Program-made: the position numbers and the translations under genes
Part shown: positions 38,274 through 46,191 of the stretch, one piece after another
Position numbering within the stretch: the first letter of the stretch is position 1
Layout: the number at the start of each line of letters is the position of its first letter
Source: Bacteroidales bacterium
GTDB taxonomy: Bacteria; Bacteroidota; Bacteroidia; Bacteroidales; Muribaculaceae
Assembly: GCA_020860515.1 (NCBI GenBank)
Contig: JAJBUG010000022.1
Span: 1 to 46,276, forward strand
DNA: 46,276 bases
Reading direction: 5' to 3'
The notes under the pieces: generated by a model
What the model was told of the DNA's origin: nothing
What the model saw: the letters and a program-made list of their open reading frames with translations, nothing else
Databases searched by the model: none

Positions 38274-39470
38274 TTAAGCTGATTGGATCGCGGAAGCAGA
38301 GACTGGTTTTGAAGCCTTTTTGCGGATAAGGAAGCGTTGCTTGAGCCATTCACGCACGGGTTCATCGTACAGCTTGAGCGATGCCCATGCAATGCCTATT
38401 ACAAGGAAGAAAATGCAGACTGCCACAAACACATGCGTGCTAACAGGCAAATCTTTATGGTCAGCAGCCCATTTCATCTGCAAATAAATCCAGGGGTAGT
38501 GAGTGATATACAGTGGATAACTGATGGCACCGAGCCATTTGCACCAGGCTGTGGTTTTTGCATCGGTGGTTTCGCTTCCAGCACCCATTATCACAACCAT
38601 TGGGAAAAGGAGAATTACACATATGGTGCAATAAAGACCGTTAGCCCAGCCAAACTCGCCCTTGCCAACGCATGGCCACACAAGGATTGCGGCTACAATT
38701 AATGAGCACCACCAGAAACCGCCGCGTACATTTATTTTCCATCCGAGACGTGAGAGCAAGAGCCCCATAAAGAAGGGATAGAGCAGACGCGATACTCCGA
38801 TGTAAAGCTGGTCAGGTGAAAGGCCAAAACCACCAATAAGTGTGTACTGGGCATACTCGCGGGCTTTCAACAAACCAGTGCCATCCAAATTCATCGCTAC
38901 ATCAATCGTGAGCAATGCCGAAAGCGCCACAAACATGCCCAGCCACAGTTTTGAAAATCGACGAATGAACAATCCATACAATACATTAGCTATGTACTCC
39001 CACATCAGCGACCATGAGGCGCCATTTAGCGGGTTGATTTCTTGCCAGCCGCGGATATCCCACCATGGTAGCAGCGGAATCATGCAGCAGCCAAGCAACG
39101 TGACAAGGCCTACTTTCCACACTGGTGTTTGGCCCACCAATTCAAATCCAGGAGCATCCCCGAAATAGAATAATGCCGCACCGATCAAGGTGCCAAGGAT
39201 AAGCATGGGATGCAAACGAATCAGACGACGCTTGAAGAAATCCCAGAGATTCATTTTTCCTGAGCCCCAACGATCGTCATAGGCATAACCCACAACATAG
39301 CCTGAAAGCACGAAGAAGAAGTCAACGGCAAGGTAGCCGTGGTTAAGGATTTGTTCGGATGGACCTTTTGAGTAAGTCTCAAACAGATGGAAAGCAACCA
39401 CAATCATTGCAGCTACGCCGCGCAAACCGTCAAGGATTTCATATCGTGGTTTTGAAGCAAGATAAGCCAT
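38274..39470 (-). CDS. Acyltransferase family 3 membrane protein (OafA/YrhL-like)
   Basis: A 398-residue inner-membrane O-acyltransferase. Motif LDGLRGVAAMIVVAFHL at about 13-29 contains the R/H pattern of family 3, followed by DFFFVLSGYVVGYAYDDR and many hydrophobic helices (about ten). Such enzymes acetylate or succinylate surface polysaccharides, peptidoglycan or lipids; the substrate here is unknown. The C-terminus is short and cytoplasmic with Lys/Arg. Divergent from the AraC gene at 39574; the leftward promoter is only weakly visible (TAATTTCG on - at 39506-39513). Confidence 0.9.
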   Translation of the reverse strand: MAYLASKPRYEILDGLRGVAAMIVVAFHLFETYSKGPSEQILNHGYLAVDFFFVLSGYVVGYAYDDRWGSGKMNLWDFFKRRLIRLHPMLILGTLIGAALFYFGDAPGFELVGQTPVWKVGLVTLLGCCMIPLLPWWDIRGWQEINPLNGASWSLMWEYIANVLYGLFIRRFSKLWLGMFVALSALLTIDVAMNLDGTGLLKAREYAQYTLIGGFGLSPDQLYIGVSRLLYPFFMGLLLSRLGWKINVRGGFWWCSLIVAAILVWPCVGKGEFGWANGLYCTICVILLFPMVVIMGAGSETTDAKTTAWCKWLGAISYPLYITHYPWIYLQMKWAADHKDLPVSTHVFVAVCIFFLVIGIAWASLKLYDEPVREWLKQRFLIRKKASKPVSASAIQSA

Positions 39471-39537
39471 ATTTATTGAATAGTTATTGATTTGGATTTC
39501 AGTTGCGAAATTACATAAAAAGAAATTGTTGGATTTG

Positions 39538-39569
39538 TTGTTTTATCCAAAATATTTGTCGTAAATTTG
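39538..39569 (+). promoter_or_regulatory. Promoter of an AraC regulator, abutting its start codon
   Basis: TTG at 39538-39540, a 21-base spacer and TAAATTTG at 39562-39569. The ATG is only 4 bases beyond the -7 box, so transcription should begin at or very near the start codon. Confidence 0.6.
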
Positions 39570-39573
39570 CAAT

Positions 39574-40395
39574 ATGGATTTAGATTACACATATGTCACT
39601 CTCAAACCGACAGAACAGATAGGGATGCACGCCCAAGAATCGTTTGAACTATCTGCGGTTATAACTGGTCAAGGCGAAAGAATCATAGGTGACACCACTT
39701 CCCAATTTAAGGCAGGAGATTTGGTGCTCGTACCCCCAAATATGCCCCATTGTTGGATTTTTGACTCGGCTTGCACTGACAAGAAAGGCCATATTGTTAA
39801 TATGTGCCTATCGTTCTCCCATGATTTTTTAGACAAAATAGAGATATGTTTTCCTCAAACACATGAAGAACTTTCTGTTTTTAAGAATCTGGATCATGCG
39901 TTGACTTTTCCAAAAGACGCAGGTGATAAAATAATTAGTTTGATGAAAGAGATGAGATCAAAAGATCAAACATCTCGCACCTTATTTGCCATTGAAATCA
40001 TATTAGAAATCTCAGAAGCCCTTCCAAACTCAAAAAATGCTGGTCAATATCAACTCACATATTCTTTAGATCAGAGGCTCAAGCAAGTTGAAATATTCGT
40101 GGCTTGCAACTATGCTCGGCAAATCGGCATAGAAGATTTGGCCAAGCATGTGGGGATGAATAAATCAGCCTTCTGCGCTTTTTTCAAGCGGGCCACTGGA
40201 AAGACTTTTGTTACCTACCTAAATGAATACAGATTAGAACGAGTGCTATATTTGTTGAAATCTGACCCCAAAGACAATATCTCACAAATCGCCTATGCAT
40301 GCGGCTTCCAGACAATTTCCCACTTCAACCATCTATTCCTCGCTCATTATGGTTGCAGCCCCCGCACATTCCTAAATGGTCATAAACAGCGTTAA
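39574..40395 (+). CDS. AraC family transcriptional regulator with cupin domain
   Basis: A 273-residue regulator. The N-terminal cupin domain (about 20-100) shows GDLVLVPPNMPHCW, a typical ligand-binding barrel motif. The C-terminal DNA-binding domain (about 165-273) has IEDLAKHVGMNKSAFCAFFK and ISQIAYACGFQTISHFNHLF. The esterase gene starts 21 bases downstream in the same direction, so it is probably co-transcribed and perhaps a target. The promoter lies so close to the ATG that the mRNA may be leaderless. More A+T-rich than the first third of the window. Confidence 0.9.
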   Translation: MDLDYTYVTLKPTEQIGMHAQESFELSAVITGQGERIIGDTTSQFKAGDLVLVPPNMPHCWIFDSACTDKKGHIVNMCLSFSHDFLDKIEICFPQTHEELSVFKNLDHALTFPKDAGDKIISLMKEMRSKDQTSRTLFAIEIILEISEALPNSKNAGQYQLTYSLDQRLKQVEIFVACNYARQIGIEDLAKHVGMNKSAFCAFFKRATGKTFVTYLNEYRLERVLYLLKSDPKDNISQIAYACGFQTISHFNHLFLAHYGCSPRTFLNGHKQR

Positions 40396-40416
40396 CCCTT
40401 CAAATTATGATAGATC

Positions 40417-41946
40417 ATGAGAAATAAAATTTTACTTGTAGCACTTATAGCATTTGCTGCATCATCAGCTCAAGCACAGCTGCTCAAAACAACAGTTGCC
40501 CAAGGAGAAATCGAGGGAATTGAACATGATGGGCATGCATTGTACATGAACATTCCCTATGCCGAGGCTCCAGTTGGCGACTTGCGATGGAAAGCTCCTG
40601 TGGCCAAGAAACCTTGGCAGGGAGTGTATAAGGCTGACAAATGGGGCCTTCAACCCCCTCAACCACAAGACCCCAGCAAAGGCTCGGAAGGGCTGAGCGA
40701 GGATTGCCTGTATTTAAGCGTAGAGACGCCGGCAAAGAGTGCTGATGAGAAACTGCCAGTATTTGTGATGATCCATGGAGGCGCTTTCATTTCAGGCACC
40801 TATGCTGGAACCCAAGAAAGTTTTGTGCGTGAAGGTATTGTCTATTGCAGTGTGGAATATCGCTTAGGCGCATTGGGCTTTATGTCACATCCCGAATTAG
40901 CAAAGGAATCCCAGCAAGGAATTTCAGGCAATTATGGCATAATGGACCAGATTATGGCATTGCAATGGATTCATGACAACATATCAGCCTTCGGGGGTGA
41001 TCCAGAAAAGGTGACTATTGCCGGGGAATCAGCTGGTGGCATCTCTGTAAGCATCCTTTGCGCATCGCCTCTGTGTAAGGGACTTTTCCGAGCTGCCATT
41101 TGTGAGAGTGGTAGTTCGTTCTGGCCTGTAGGCGAAGAGCGCAATGGCAATACTGCAATGCTTACATGTAAAGCTGCAGAAAAGGCAGGACTCCAACTAC
41201 AAGAAAGCCTTGGAGCAAAAAACCTAAAGCAGATGCGTAAGGCCGACTTTTTGAATATAGTGCAAAACTCAAGCATGGAGATGTTTTGGCCTGTGGTAGA
41301 CGGAGTAGTCATTACTGATGACCAATACAAACTGTACCAGGCTGGAGTGTTCAATGATGTTGACATAATCATCGGCACAAATTCTGATGAGGGTTCTATG
41401 TTTGCTGGTCCGATGCCAGTTGAGGCTTATCAAGAACGGGTGAAAAGCGTGTATGGCGATTGGGCAGAACAAGTTCTGGAGCTCTATCCTGCTACCAATG
41501 AGGAAGAGGTCTATTATGGCATGAGTGATATCTTTAGGGATGGCTCTTTTGCATGGGGCACTTATGCTTGGGCAAATCTTCAAAGTCAAAATGGGAAAGG
41601 AAAAGTCTATCTGTATTACTTCGATCAAGCTTCAGAGAATACTCTTGTACCAAGCCGACGAGGTGGGGCGAGCCATGTGGCTGAGATGCCCTTCGCTTAT
41701 GGTTACAAGTTTGGAAGCGGTGTCATGACTGACATTGACATTAGTATGCAGCAGATTATGGAGCGATATTGGATTAATTTCACCAAAACGGGCAATCCCA
41801 ACGGAAAAGCCTTGCCTTACTGGAGCACTTACCGTCAGGGAGAACCCACGGTAATGATTATGCGCCGCGGATTCACGCTCGACTTGGTGCCTAATCAATC
41901 CCAACTTGACTTCTTCGAAGCCTTCTTCGCATCAAAGCGCCATTAA
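40417..41946 (+). CDS. Type B carboxylesterase, secreted
   Basis: A 509-residue alpha/beta hydrolase with a signal peptide (about 1-20). The oxyanion-hole motif VMIHGGAFISG, the elbow GESAGG with nucleophile Ser205, the acid in GTNSDEGSMF, and the His in RRGGASHVAEMPFAYG are visible, giving a complete catalytic triad. The family cleaves carboxylic esters, for example acetyl or aryl groups on plant polysaccharides or small molecules; bacterial members include para-nitrobenzyl esterase. Follows the AraC gene after 21 bases. The natural substrate is not known; a role in removing acyl groups from glycans fits the surroundings but is inference. Confidence 0.9.
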   Translation: MRNKILLVALIAFAASSAQAQLLKTTVAQGEIEGIEHDGHALYMNIPYAEAPVGDLRWKAPVAKKPWQGVYKADKWGLQPPQPQDPSKGSEGLSEDCLYLSVETPAKSADEKLPVFVMIHGGAFISGTYAGTQESFVREGIVYCSVEYRLGALGFMSHPELAKESQQGISGNYGIMDQIMALQWIHDNISAFGGDPEKVTIAGESAGGISVSILCASPLCKGLFRAAICESGSSFWPVGEERNGNTAMLTCKAAEKAGLQLQESLGAKNLKQMRKADFLNIVQNSSMEMFWPVVDGVVITDDQYKLYQAGVFNDVDIIIGTNSDEGSMFAGPMPVEAYQERVKSVYGDWAEQVLELYPATNEEEVYYGMSDIFRDGSFAWGTYAWANLQSQNGKGKVYLYYFDQASENTLVPSRRGGASHVAEMPFAYGYKFGSGVMTDIDISMQQIMERYWINFTKTGNPNGKALPYWSTYRQGEPTVMIMRRGFTLDLVPNQSQLDFFEAFFASKRH

Positions 41947-41970
41947 GAAGTCAGGATGATATAGAAATTC

Positions 41971-42025
41971 GTGCTATCCCTTTCGGAATCGGCGATTTTT
42001 AGGCCGATTCCGAAAAGGATAGCAC
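41971..42025. repeat. Palindrome A of a related doublet
   Basis: Arms 41971-41993 and 42003-42025 (23 bp, one mismatch that is a G-T wobble on the - strand) around a 9-base loop. The stem contains the core TATCCYTTTCGGAATC shared with palindrome B. It lies 24 bases after the esterase stop. Confidence 0.9.
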
Positions 42026-42066
42026 ATCAAAATCTCTTGAAACCCTACTAAATTCGTAAAAGTGGT

Positions 42067-42121
42067 TCATTATCCTTTTCGGAATCATCATTTTTTTTGA
42101 TGATTCCGAAAAGGATAATGA
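42067..42121. repeat. Palindrome B of a related doublet
   Basis: Arms 42067-42090 and 42098-42121 pair perfectly (24 bp) around a loop of seven T. Same 16-base core as palindrome A, but different bases at both ends of the stem. Either or both could terminate the convergent genes, though no proper T-run follows directly. Confidence 0.9.
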
Positions 42122-42195
42122 TATTATTTTAATAGTCCAAGCCATCGTCACTCTTGACGACCTACTCCTCCCTCTCCCAAAAAGAAATTAACTCT

Positions 42196-43071
42196 TTATC
42201 CCTGATTTAAGTATTGAGTGGGGGTGAGGCCAGTGTGTGCTTTGAAATACTTGGCAAAGAAACTTGGATTTGCAAAATCCAAATAGTCAGAAATCTGGGC
42301 TATTGTATATCTTTTTGTTTTTATCATTGCTTTTGCTTCTAAAACAACCATGTGACTTATGATTTGTGATGGGAGAAAGCTTGATTCTTTCTTAACCACT
42401 TCGGAAAGATATTTTGGAGTAATACAGAGCCTATCGGCATAGTAACCCACACTACGCTCATTATTACAATCCTTCTGCACTAAAGCTATGAATCTATAGT
42501 ATATTTCCTTTGAACGGCTTAAATTTTCTGGTTTAGGAAGCTCAATATCAATAACCAAACTGAAAAATACTTGCAAATAACCTCTTATTCCCATTTTTAT
42601 ATGAGTTTTAGATTGAGGCTTTAGGAAGCTTTGCAAATTATAATATAGTGCCAAAATTTCTTCAAAAGTTTCTTTGCCTAAAGTTATTTTGGGATGAACA
42701 TATACATATTGAAGGAATTGTTGGAAATCTGCATTGCCCACCATCTGCTCTATATAATTGTTGCCAAATGAAATTGTTGCCCATGCTGCATCAGGAGTTC
42801 CTCCTTGAATTTCTACTATTTTCCCTGGTAGTAGTATTAATACGTCGTTAGGTTTTAAAATAAATTCTTCACAATCAACATTATATTGAAGTTGTCCTGC
42901 TTTACACAATGTAATTGTAGAACCTACCATCTTCACGGGACAATGAAGAAGCCCTAAATTATTCGGCTCCCTCTTGAAATTATCTATCATTATAAATTCA
43001 TCACCAAATCTACTTGATGAGACTTGATTAATTATTTCATAAATTTCCTCAGGATGTTGAATCAAATCCAT
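42196..43071 (-). CDS. AraC family transcriptional regulator
   Basis: A 291-residue regulator with an N-terminal cupin-like domain (about 20-120, with FILKPNDVLILLPGKIVEI) and a C-terminal double helix-turn-helix (about 190-291, with LCITPKYLSEVVKKESS and IAQISDYLDFANPSFFAKYF, then GLTPTQYL). A TTG at 43092 could extend the frame by 7 codons, but the -7 box at 43090-43097 overlaps it, so the ATG at 43071 is chosen. Transcribed divergently from the TIM-barrel gene at 43219, the classic arrangement for a regulator and its target (inference). Confidence 0.9.
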   Translation of the reverse strand: MDLIQHPEEIYEIINQVSSSRFGDEFIMIDNFKREPNNLGLLHCPVKMVGSTITLCKAGQLQYNVDCEEFILKPNDVLILLPGKIVEIQGGTPDAAWATISFGNNYIEQMVGNADFQQFLQYVYVHPKITLGKETFEEILALYYNLQSFLKPQSKTHIKMGIRGYLQVFFSLVIDIELPKPENLSRSKEIYYRFIALVQKDCNNERSVGYYADRLCITPKYLSEVVKKESSFLPSQIISHMVVLEAKAMIKTKRYTIAQISDYLDFANPSFFAKYFKAHTGLTPTQYLNQG

Positions 43072-43089
43072 AGTTTCTGATTTAGAGCA

Positions 43090-43193
43090 CAAATTTAATG
43101 ATTTTTTCTCACATTTCCTAAAATATACCGAATTTTAGAACATATTGACTGATAAATAGGACTTACATAAAATCAAAAGTCGCTGTAACTTTG
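43090..43193. promoter_or_regulatory. Divergent promoters of AraC regulator and TIM-barrel gene
   Basis: On the - strand TAAATTTG at 43090-43097 serves the AraC gene; on the + strand TAACTTTG at 43186-43193 serves the gene at 43219. About 90 bases lie between them, enough for AraC operators, but no clear direct repeat was found. Confidence 0.65.
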
Positions 43194-43218
43194 CATCGGA
43201 AACAAAAATAATTGAGTT

Positions 43219-44334
43219 ATGAAAACAAAACTTCTAATTTTAACCATTATGAGTACAATGGCTATAATCCTCAAAGCTATTGAACCCATGCAAGACCGAG
43301 GCATTGTGTATGATGTAGGGCTTCGCTTCTCTCCTTCTACCCTTTCTGTAGATAAATTCAATCCCGGAGTTGTAGCCTATGACATGAAAATAATATCTGA
43401 CTCTCTGCACTGCAATGCAGTCAGAATAGAAGGTGAAGATATTGATCGATTGGTTCATGCTTCAGTAACTGCTCATATTAATGGGTTGAAAGTTTTTTTC
43501 AATCCATGGCTAATGGAGGGCTCAGCCAATGATGTAGTTTCATATATGGGTAAGGCAGCTAAGGCAGCCGAGGCTTTGCGACAAAAAGGAATTGACATAA
43601 CCTTCGTGACTGGATGCGAATTTTCCTTATTTAATCCAGGAATCTTTGAAGGAAAGAATGTGAATGAGCGAATTAACACACTTTCCGCTCTTGCTCAACT
43701 TAAGGACAGTATCACACTCAATGAAAAGATAGAGGAATATTCGATTAAATTAAATGACGTACTGTACCGAATAGTGAATAAAGTAAGGGGGTATTTCCAT
43801 GGACCCGTTACCTATTCAGCAGGCACTTGGGAGCCTGTTGACTGGTCAATATTTGATGCCGTTGGCATTGATTATTATCGGGACCTACAAAGTGATAAAG
43901 AGTATCTTGACGGTCTTGAAAGATATTTTAAAATCGGCAAGCCCCTATATGTGATGGAGGTAGGATGTTGCGCTTTCGAAGGAGCTGCCGAGTTGGGTTC
44001 TACTGGCTATACTATATGTATGGGTACCGACAAGAAAGGAAATGGCATCTATTTAGAAGGCAAAGTCCCTATCCGTAATGAAAAGGTACAAGCCGATTAT
44101 GCTGAGAAACAAATACGATTGCTGAATGAATCTGGAGTGAATGGAATGTTTATATTTGAGTTTTCATTTCCCATAGCACCATATCGAGAAAAGGGCCATG
44201 ATGCCGATATGACTGCCTATCCCATAGTAAAAAGTTATCCACCTGAGGATTTGCGTTCTAAGCTTTTACCACCATGGGAACCGAAAGAAGCTTTCCACCG
44301 CATTAGTAAAGTTTACAAAGAATTGAAAAATTGA
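43219..44334 (+). CDS. Secreted TIM-barrel glycosidase-like protein
   Basis: A 371-residue protein with a signal peptide (about 1-20). It resembles a family in databases often named abortive infection protein without support, whose layout is that of a glycoside-hydrolase TIM barrel. Visible: GIVYDVGLRFS, LHCNAVRIEGEDIDRL, VTGCEFSLF with a Glu at a strand end, VGIDYYRD, and VMEVGCCAFEGA with a second Glu. The two glutamates are candidates for acid/base and nucleophile. The substrate is unknown. An export signal and a divergent AraC gene fit a glycan-related role better than a phage-defence one (inference). Confidence 0.65.
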   Translation: MKTKLLILTIMSTMAIILKAIEPMQDRGIVYDVGLRFSPSTLSVDKFNPGVVAYDMKIISDSLHCNAVRIEGEDIDRLVHASVTAHINGLKVFFNPWLMEGSANDVVSYMGKAAKAAEALRQKGIDITFVTGCEFSLFNPGIFEGKNVNERINTLSALAQLKDSITLNEKIEEYSIKLNDVLYRIVNKVRGYFHGPVTYSAGTWEPVDWSIFDAVGIDYYRDLQSDKEYLDGLERYFKIGKPLYVMEVGCCAFEGAAELGSTGYTICMGTDKKGNGIYLEGKVPIRNEKVQADYAEKQIRLLNESGVNGMFIFEFSFPIAPYREKGHDADMTAYPIVKSYPPEDLRSKLLPPWEPKEAFHRISKVYKELKN

Positions 44335-44423
44335 ATTTCTTCCTCTCGTGGAATCGCCCCTACAGCGGCGACTACAATCTCGACGACCTCTTTCGATGGA
44401 TCGCCAGTACACTCAACAAATAA
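44331..44423 (+). pseudogene. Remnant of the 3' end of a coding sequence
   Basis: The 259-base gap after the TIM-barrel gene contains a G+C-richer stretch with an open frame ending in TAA at 44421-44423. The last residues read WNRPYSGDYNLDDLFRW followed by IASTLNK and stop, which looks like a real protein C-terminus. It has no start codon of its own and is in a different frame from the preceding gene, so it is probably a decayed fragment left by a deletion or replacement. The parent family is not recognised. The rest of the gap is A+T-rich and holds a weak -7 box. Confidence 0.45.
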
Positions 44424-44536
44424 GCCTCAATAGTTCCAAATTCTTCAAATGACAAATCGTCAAGGGTAAAAGGTGTCTTTTTTGAAAATTTTGAAAATTA
44501 ATTGTAATTTTTTCTTTTAAATTAAAGAATTTTCAG

Positions 44537-44544
44537 TAACTTTA
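44537..44544 (+). promoter_or_regulatory. Near-consensus -7 box for the secreted propeller-like gene
   Basis: TAACTTTA (one mismatch to TAnnTTTG), 50 bases before the ATG at 44594. An AGGAGGT-like run (TAGGAGGTA, 44569-44577) lies 16 bases before the ATG, too far for an optimal ribosome-binding site. Confidence 0.4.
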
Positions 44545-44593
44545 CAAATTGAAATTTCCTGTTTAAATAGGAGGTATAAAGAAATAATGTAAT

Positions 44594-46159
44594 ATGAGAA
44601 AAAACTTGTTTTTTGTACTTGTGGGAATAATGGGCATTGGTATGGCTAATGCCACTGAGCCTTCAATTTATCCCGACTTTCGCATCAATTGGCTATCATC
44701 AGATGGTTCATGGGCTGGTAGCACCAACGCAGGGGTGGTTAACCTGATCAATGTAGGAACTGCAGAAATTCTTTCATTCGATGATGAAGTGTCACCGGGG
44801 TTAGGAAATTACCTGAGCAATAATGGCATTTTTGTAGGCAAAAATTCAGCCGTAAATGGACCTGCTTACTATAAAGATGGAGTATGGAGTTCATTGCCAC
44901 TTAACCCCAACGACCAATACACTTGCTTAGCTCAAGGAATCACTGCTGACGGTAGCCGCATCTGTGGTCAAGTGGGGAGAGAGGATTTCAGCCTTGATTT
45001 TCCAGAAGCCATGTCCACTCCCGTTGTATGGTATTCTAATGGCCAAGGATATGACGAATATTTTGAGCTGCCTCATCCTTCAGTGGATGTGGAAAATATG
45101 GCTCCGCAATATGTCACAGCCCTGGCAATTAGCGATGACGGAAAGAAAATAGCGGGTCAGGTGCGTTCGAATTCAGGCCGCTATAATATGCCTATTATGT
45201 ATGAGGAAGATAAGAATGGCGAATGGTCATGGAGATACCTATGGCCGCTTAATCTTGAAGGCGTAGAGCTACCAGAGCCCCCAGGCACCTCTCCCACTTA
45301 TCCCATAGTAACCGACTTTTGCGATGAAGAAAGAGCTGCCTATTATAATCAAATGATTGAAGAATCTGGCATATATCTGTCACCCGAAGAACTCCTCACC
45401 GAAGAAGAATACGAAGAATGGCTTGCGGCTTGGGATGAATATTGGACTCTTATACATGAGTATTGGGAAGCCTACTCAGCTTATGTGACTGCATTGGAGG
45501 AATACATTACTGTCCCAGGATTTGATTTCAACAACATCCTAATGTCGGCCAACGGCAGATATGTGGTTAGCACAGAGATTGTTTACGACATGTACACCAT
45601 GACTTGCAATGTGTATATATGCGATACCGAAAACAATGACACCTGGACCACGATCACAAGCAGTGAAAAAGTGTTGGCTACATTCGTAAGCAACAAAGGC
45701 GATGTGTTAGCTTCCTCACCAAGTTATGACACTTTCCGCGTAGCATACATTTGTCAAGCCGACAGCAAGAGTTTTATTCCGATTCAAAACTATGTGCAAG
45801 GAAAGAGCGAAGCTCTATATCTCTGGATGGATGAGAATATGCGCCACGACCATCCCTCTGAGGATGGCTCAACTGTGACCAACGGTTGGTGTACAGGCAC
45901 AATGTGCGCAAGCGCTGACCTTAGCGTGTTAGCCTCATGGGAAGCTAACGCATGGGATGAGTCAGTGCCAGAATACTATTATTCATATATTCTTCCAATG
46001 GACTGCCTGTCAGGGGTGAAGAACATTGTCTCCACCAACGATGAAACGTGCGGACCAGTGTATAATCTCCAAGGCATAAAAGTTGCCAATTCAATCAACG
46101 TTACCACCTTGCCTACAGGTATTTACATCGTAAATGGTAAGAAAATTCACATTAAATAA
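44594..46159 (+). CDS. Secreted propeller-like protein with C-terminal sorting tail
   Basis: A 521-residue exported protein with a signal peptide (about 1-20). Several short repeats of the type S-x-D/N-G followed by a glycine-containing strand occur (SNNGIFVG, TADGSRICGQ, SDDGKKIAGQ, SANGRYVVS, SNKGDVLAS), which suggest a beta-propeller similar to HAF-repeat proteins. An acidic, aromatic, probably helical segment (about 250-305, rich in Glu, Tyr and Trp) interrupts them. The last 35 residues (VYNLQGIKV ... LPTGIYIVNGKKI) match the C-terminal sorting-domain type seen on many Bacteroidales surface proteins (type IX secretion, type A-like). Function unknown. Confidence 0.75.
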   Translation: MRKNLFFVLVGIMGIGMANATEPSIYPDFRINWLSSDGSWAGSTNAGVVNLINVGTAEILSFDDEVSPGLGNYLSNNGIFVGKNSAVNGPAYYKDGVWSSLPLNPNDQYTCLAQGITADGSRICGQVGREDFSLDFPEAMSTPVVWYSNGQGYDEYFELPHPSVDVENMAPQYVTALAISDDGKKIAGQVRSNSGRYNMPIMYEEDKNGEWSWRYLWPLNLEGVELPEPPGTSPTYPIVTDFCDEERAAYYNQMIEESGIYLSPEELLTEEEYEEWLAAWDEYWTLIHEYWEAYSAYVTALEEYITVPGFDFNNILMSANGRYVVSTEIVYDMYTMTCNVYICDTENNDTWTTITSSEKVLATFVSNKGDVLASSPSYDTFRVAYICQADSKSFIPIQNYVQGKSEALYLWMDENMRHDHPSEDGSTVTNGWCTGTMCASADLSVLASWEANAWDESVPEYYYSYILPMDCLSGVKNIVSTNDETCGPVYNLQGIKVANSINVTTLPTGIYIVNGKKIHIK

Positions 46160-46191
46160 GCTCTAAACCCTAAGCCCACCTCTTTTGAATT

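Noticed and set aside
43219..44334. Calling this gene a phage abortive-infection protein
   Set aside because: The name seems to come from annotation transfer; the signal peptide and barrel-like Glu motifs point to a secreted glycosidase-like protein.
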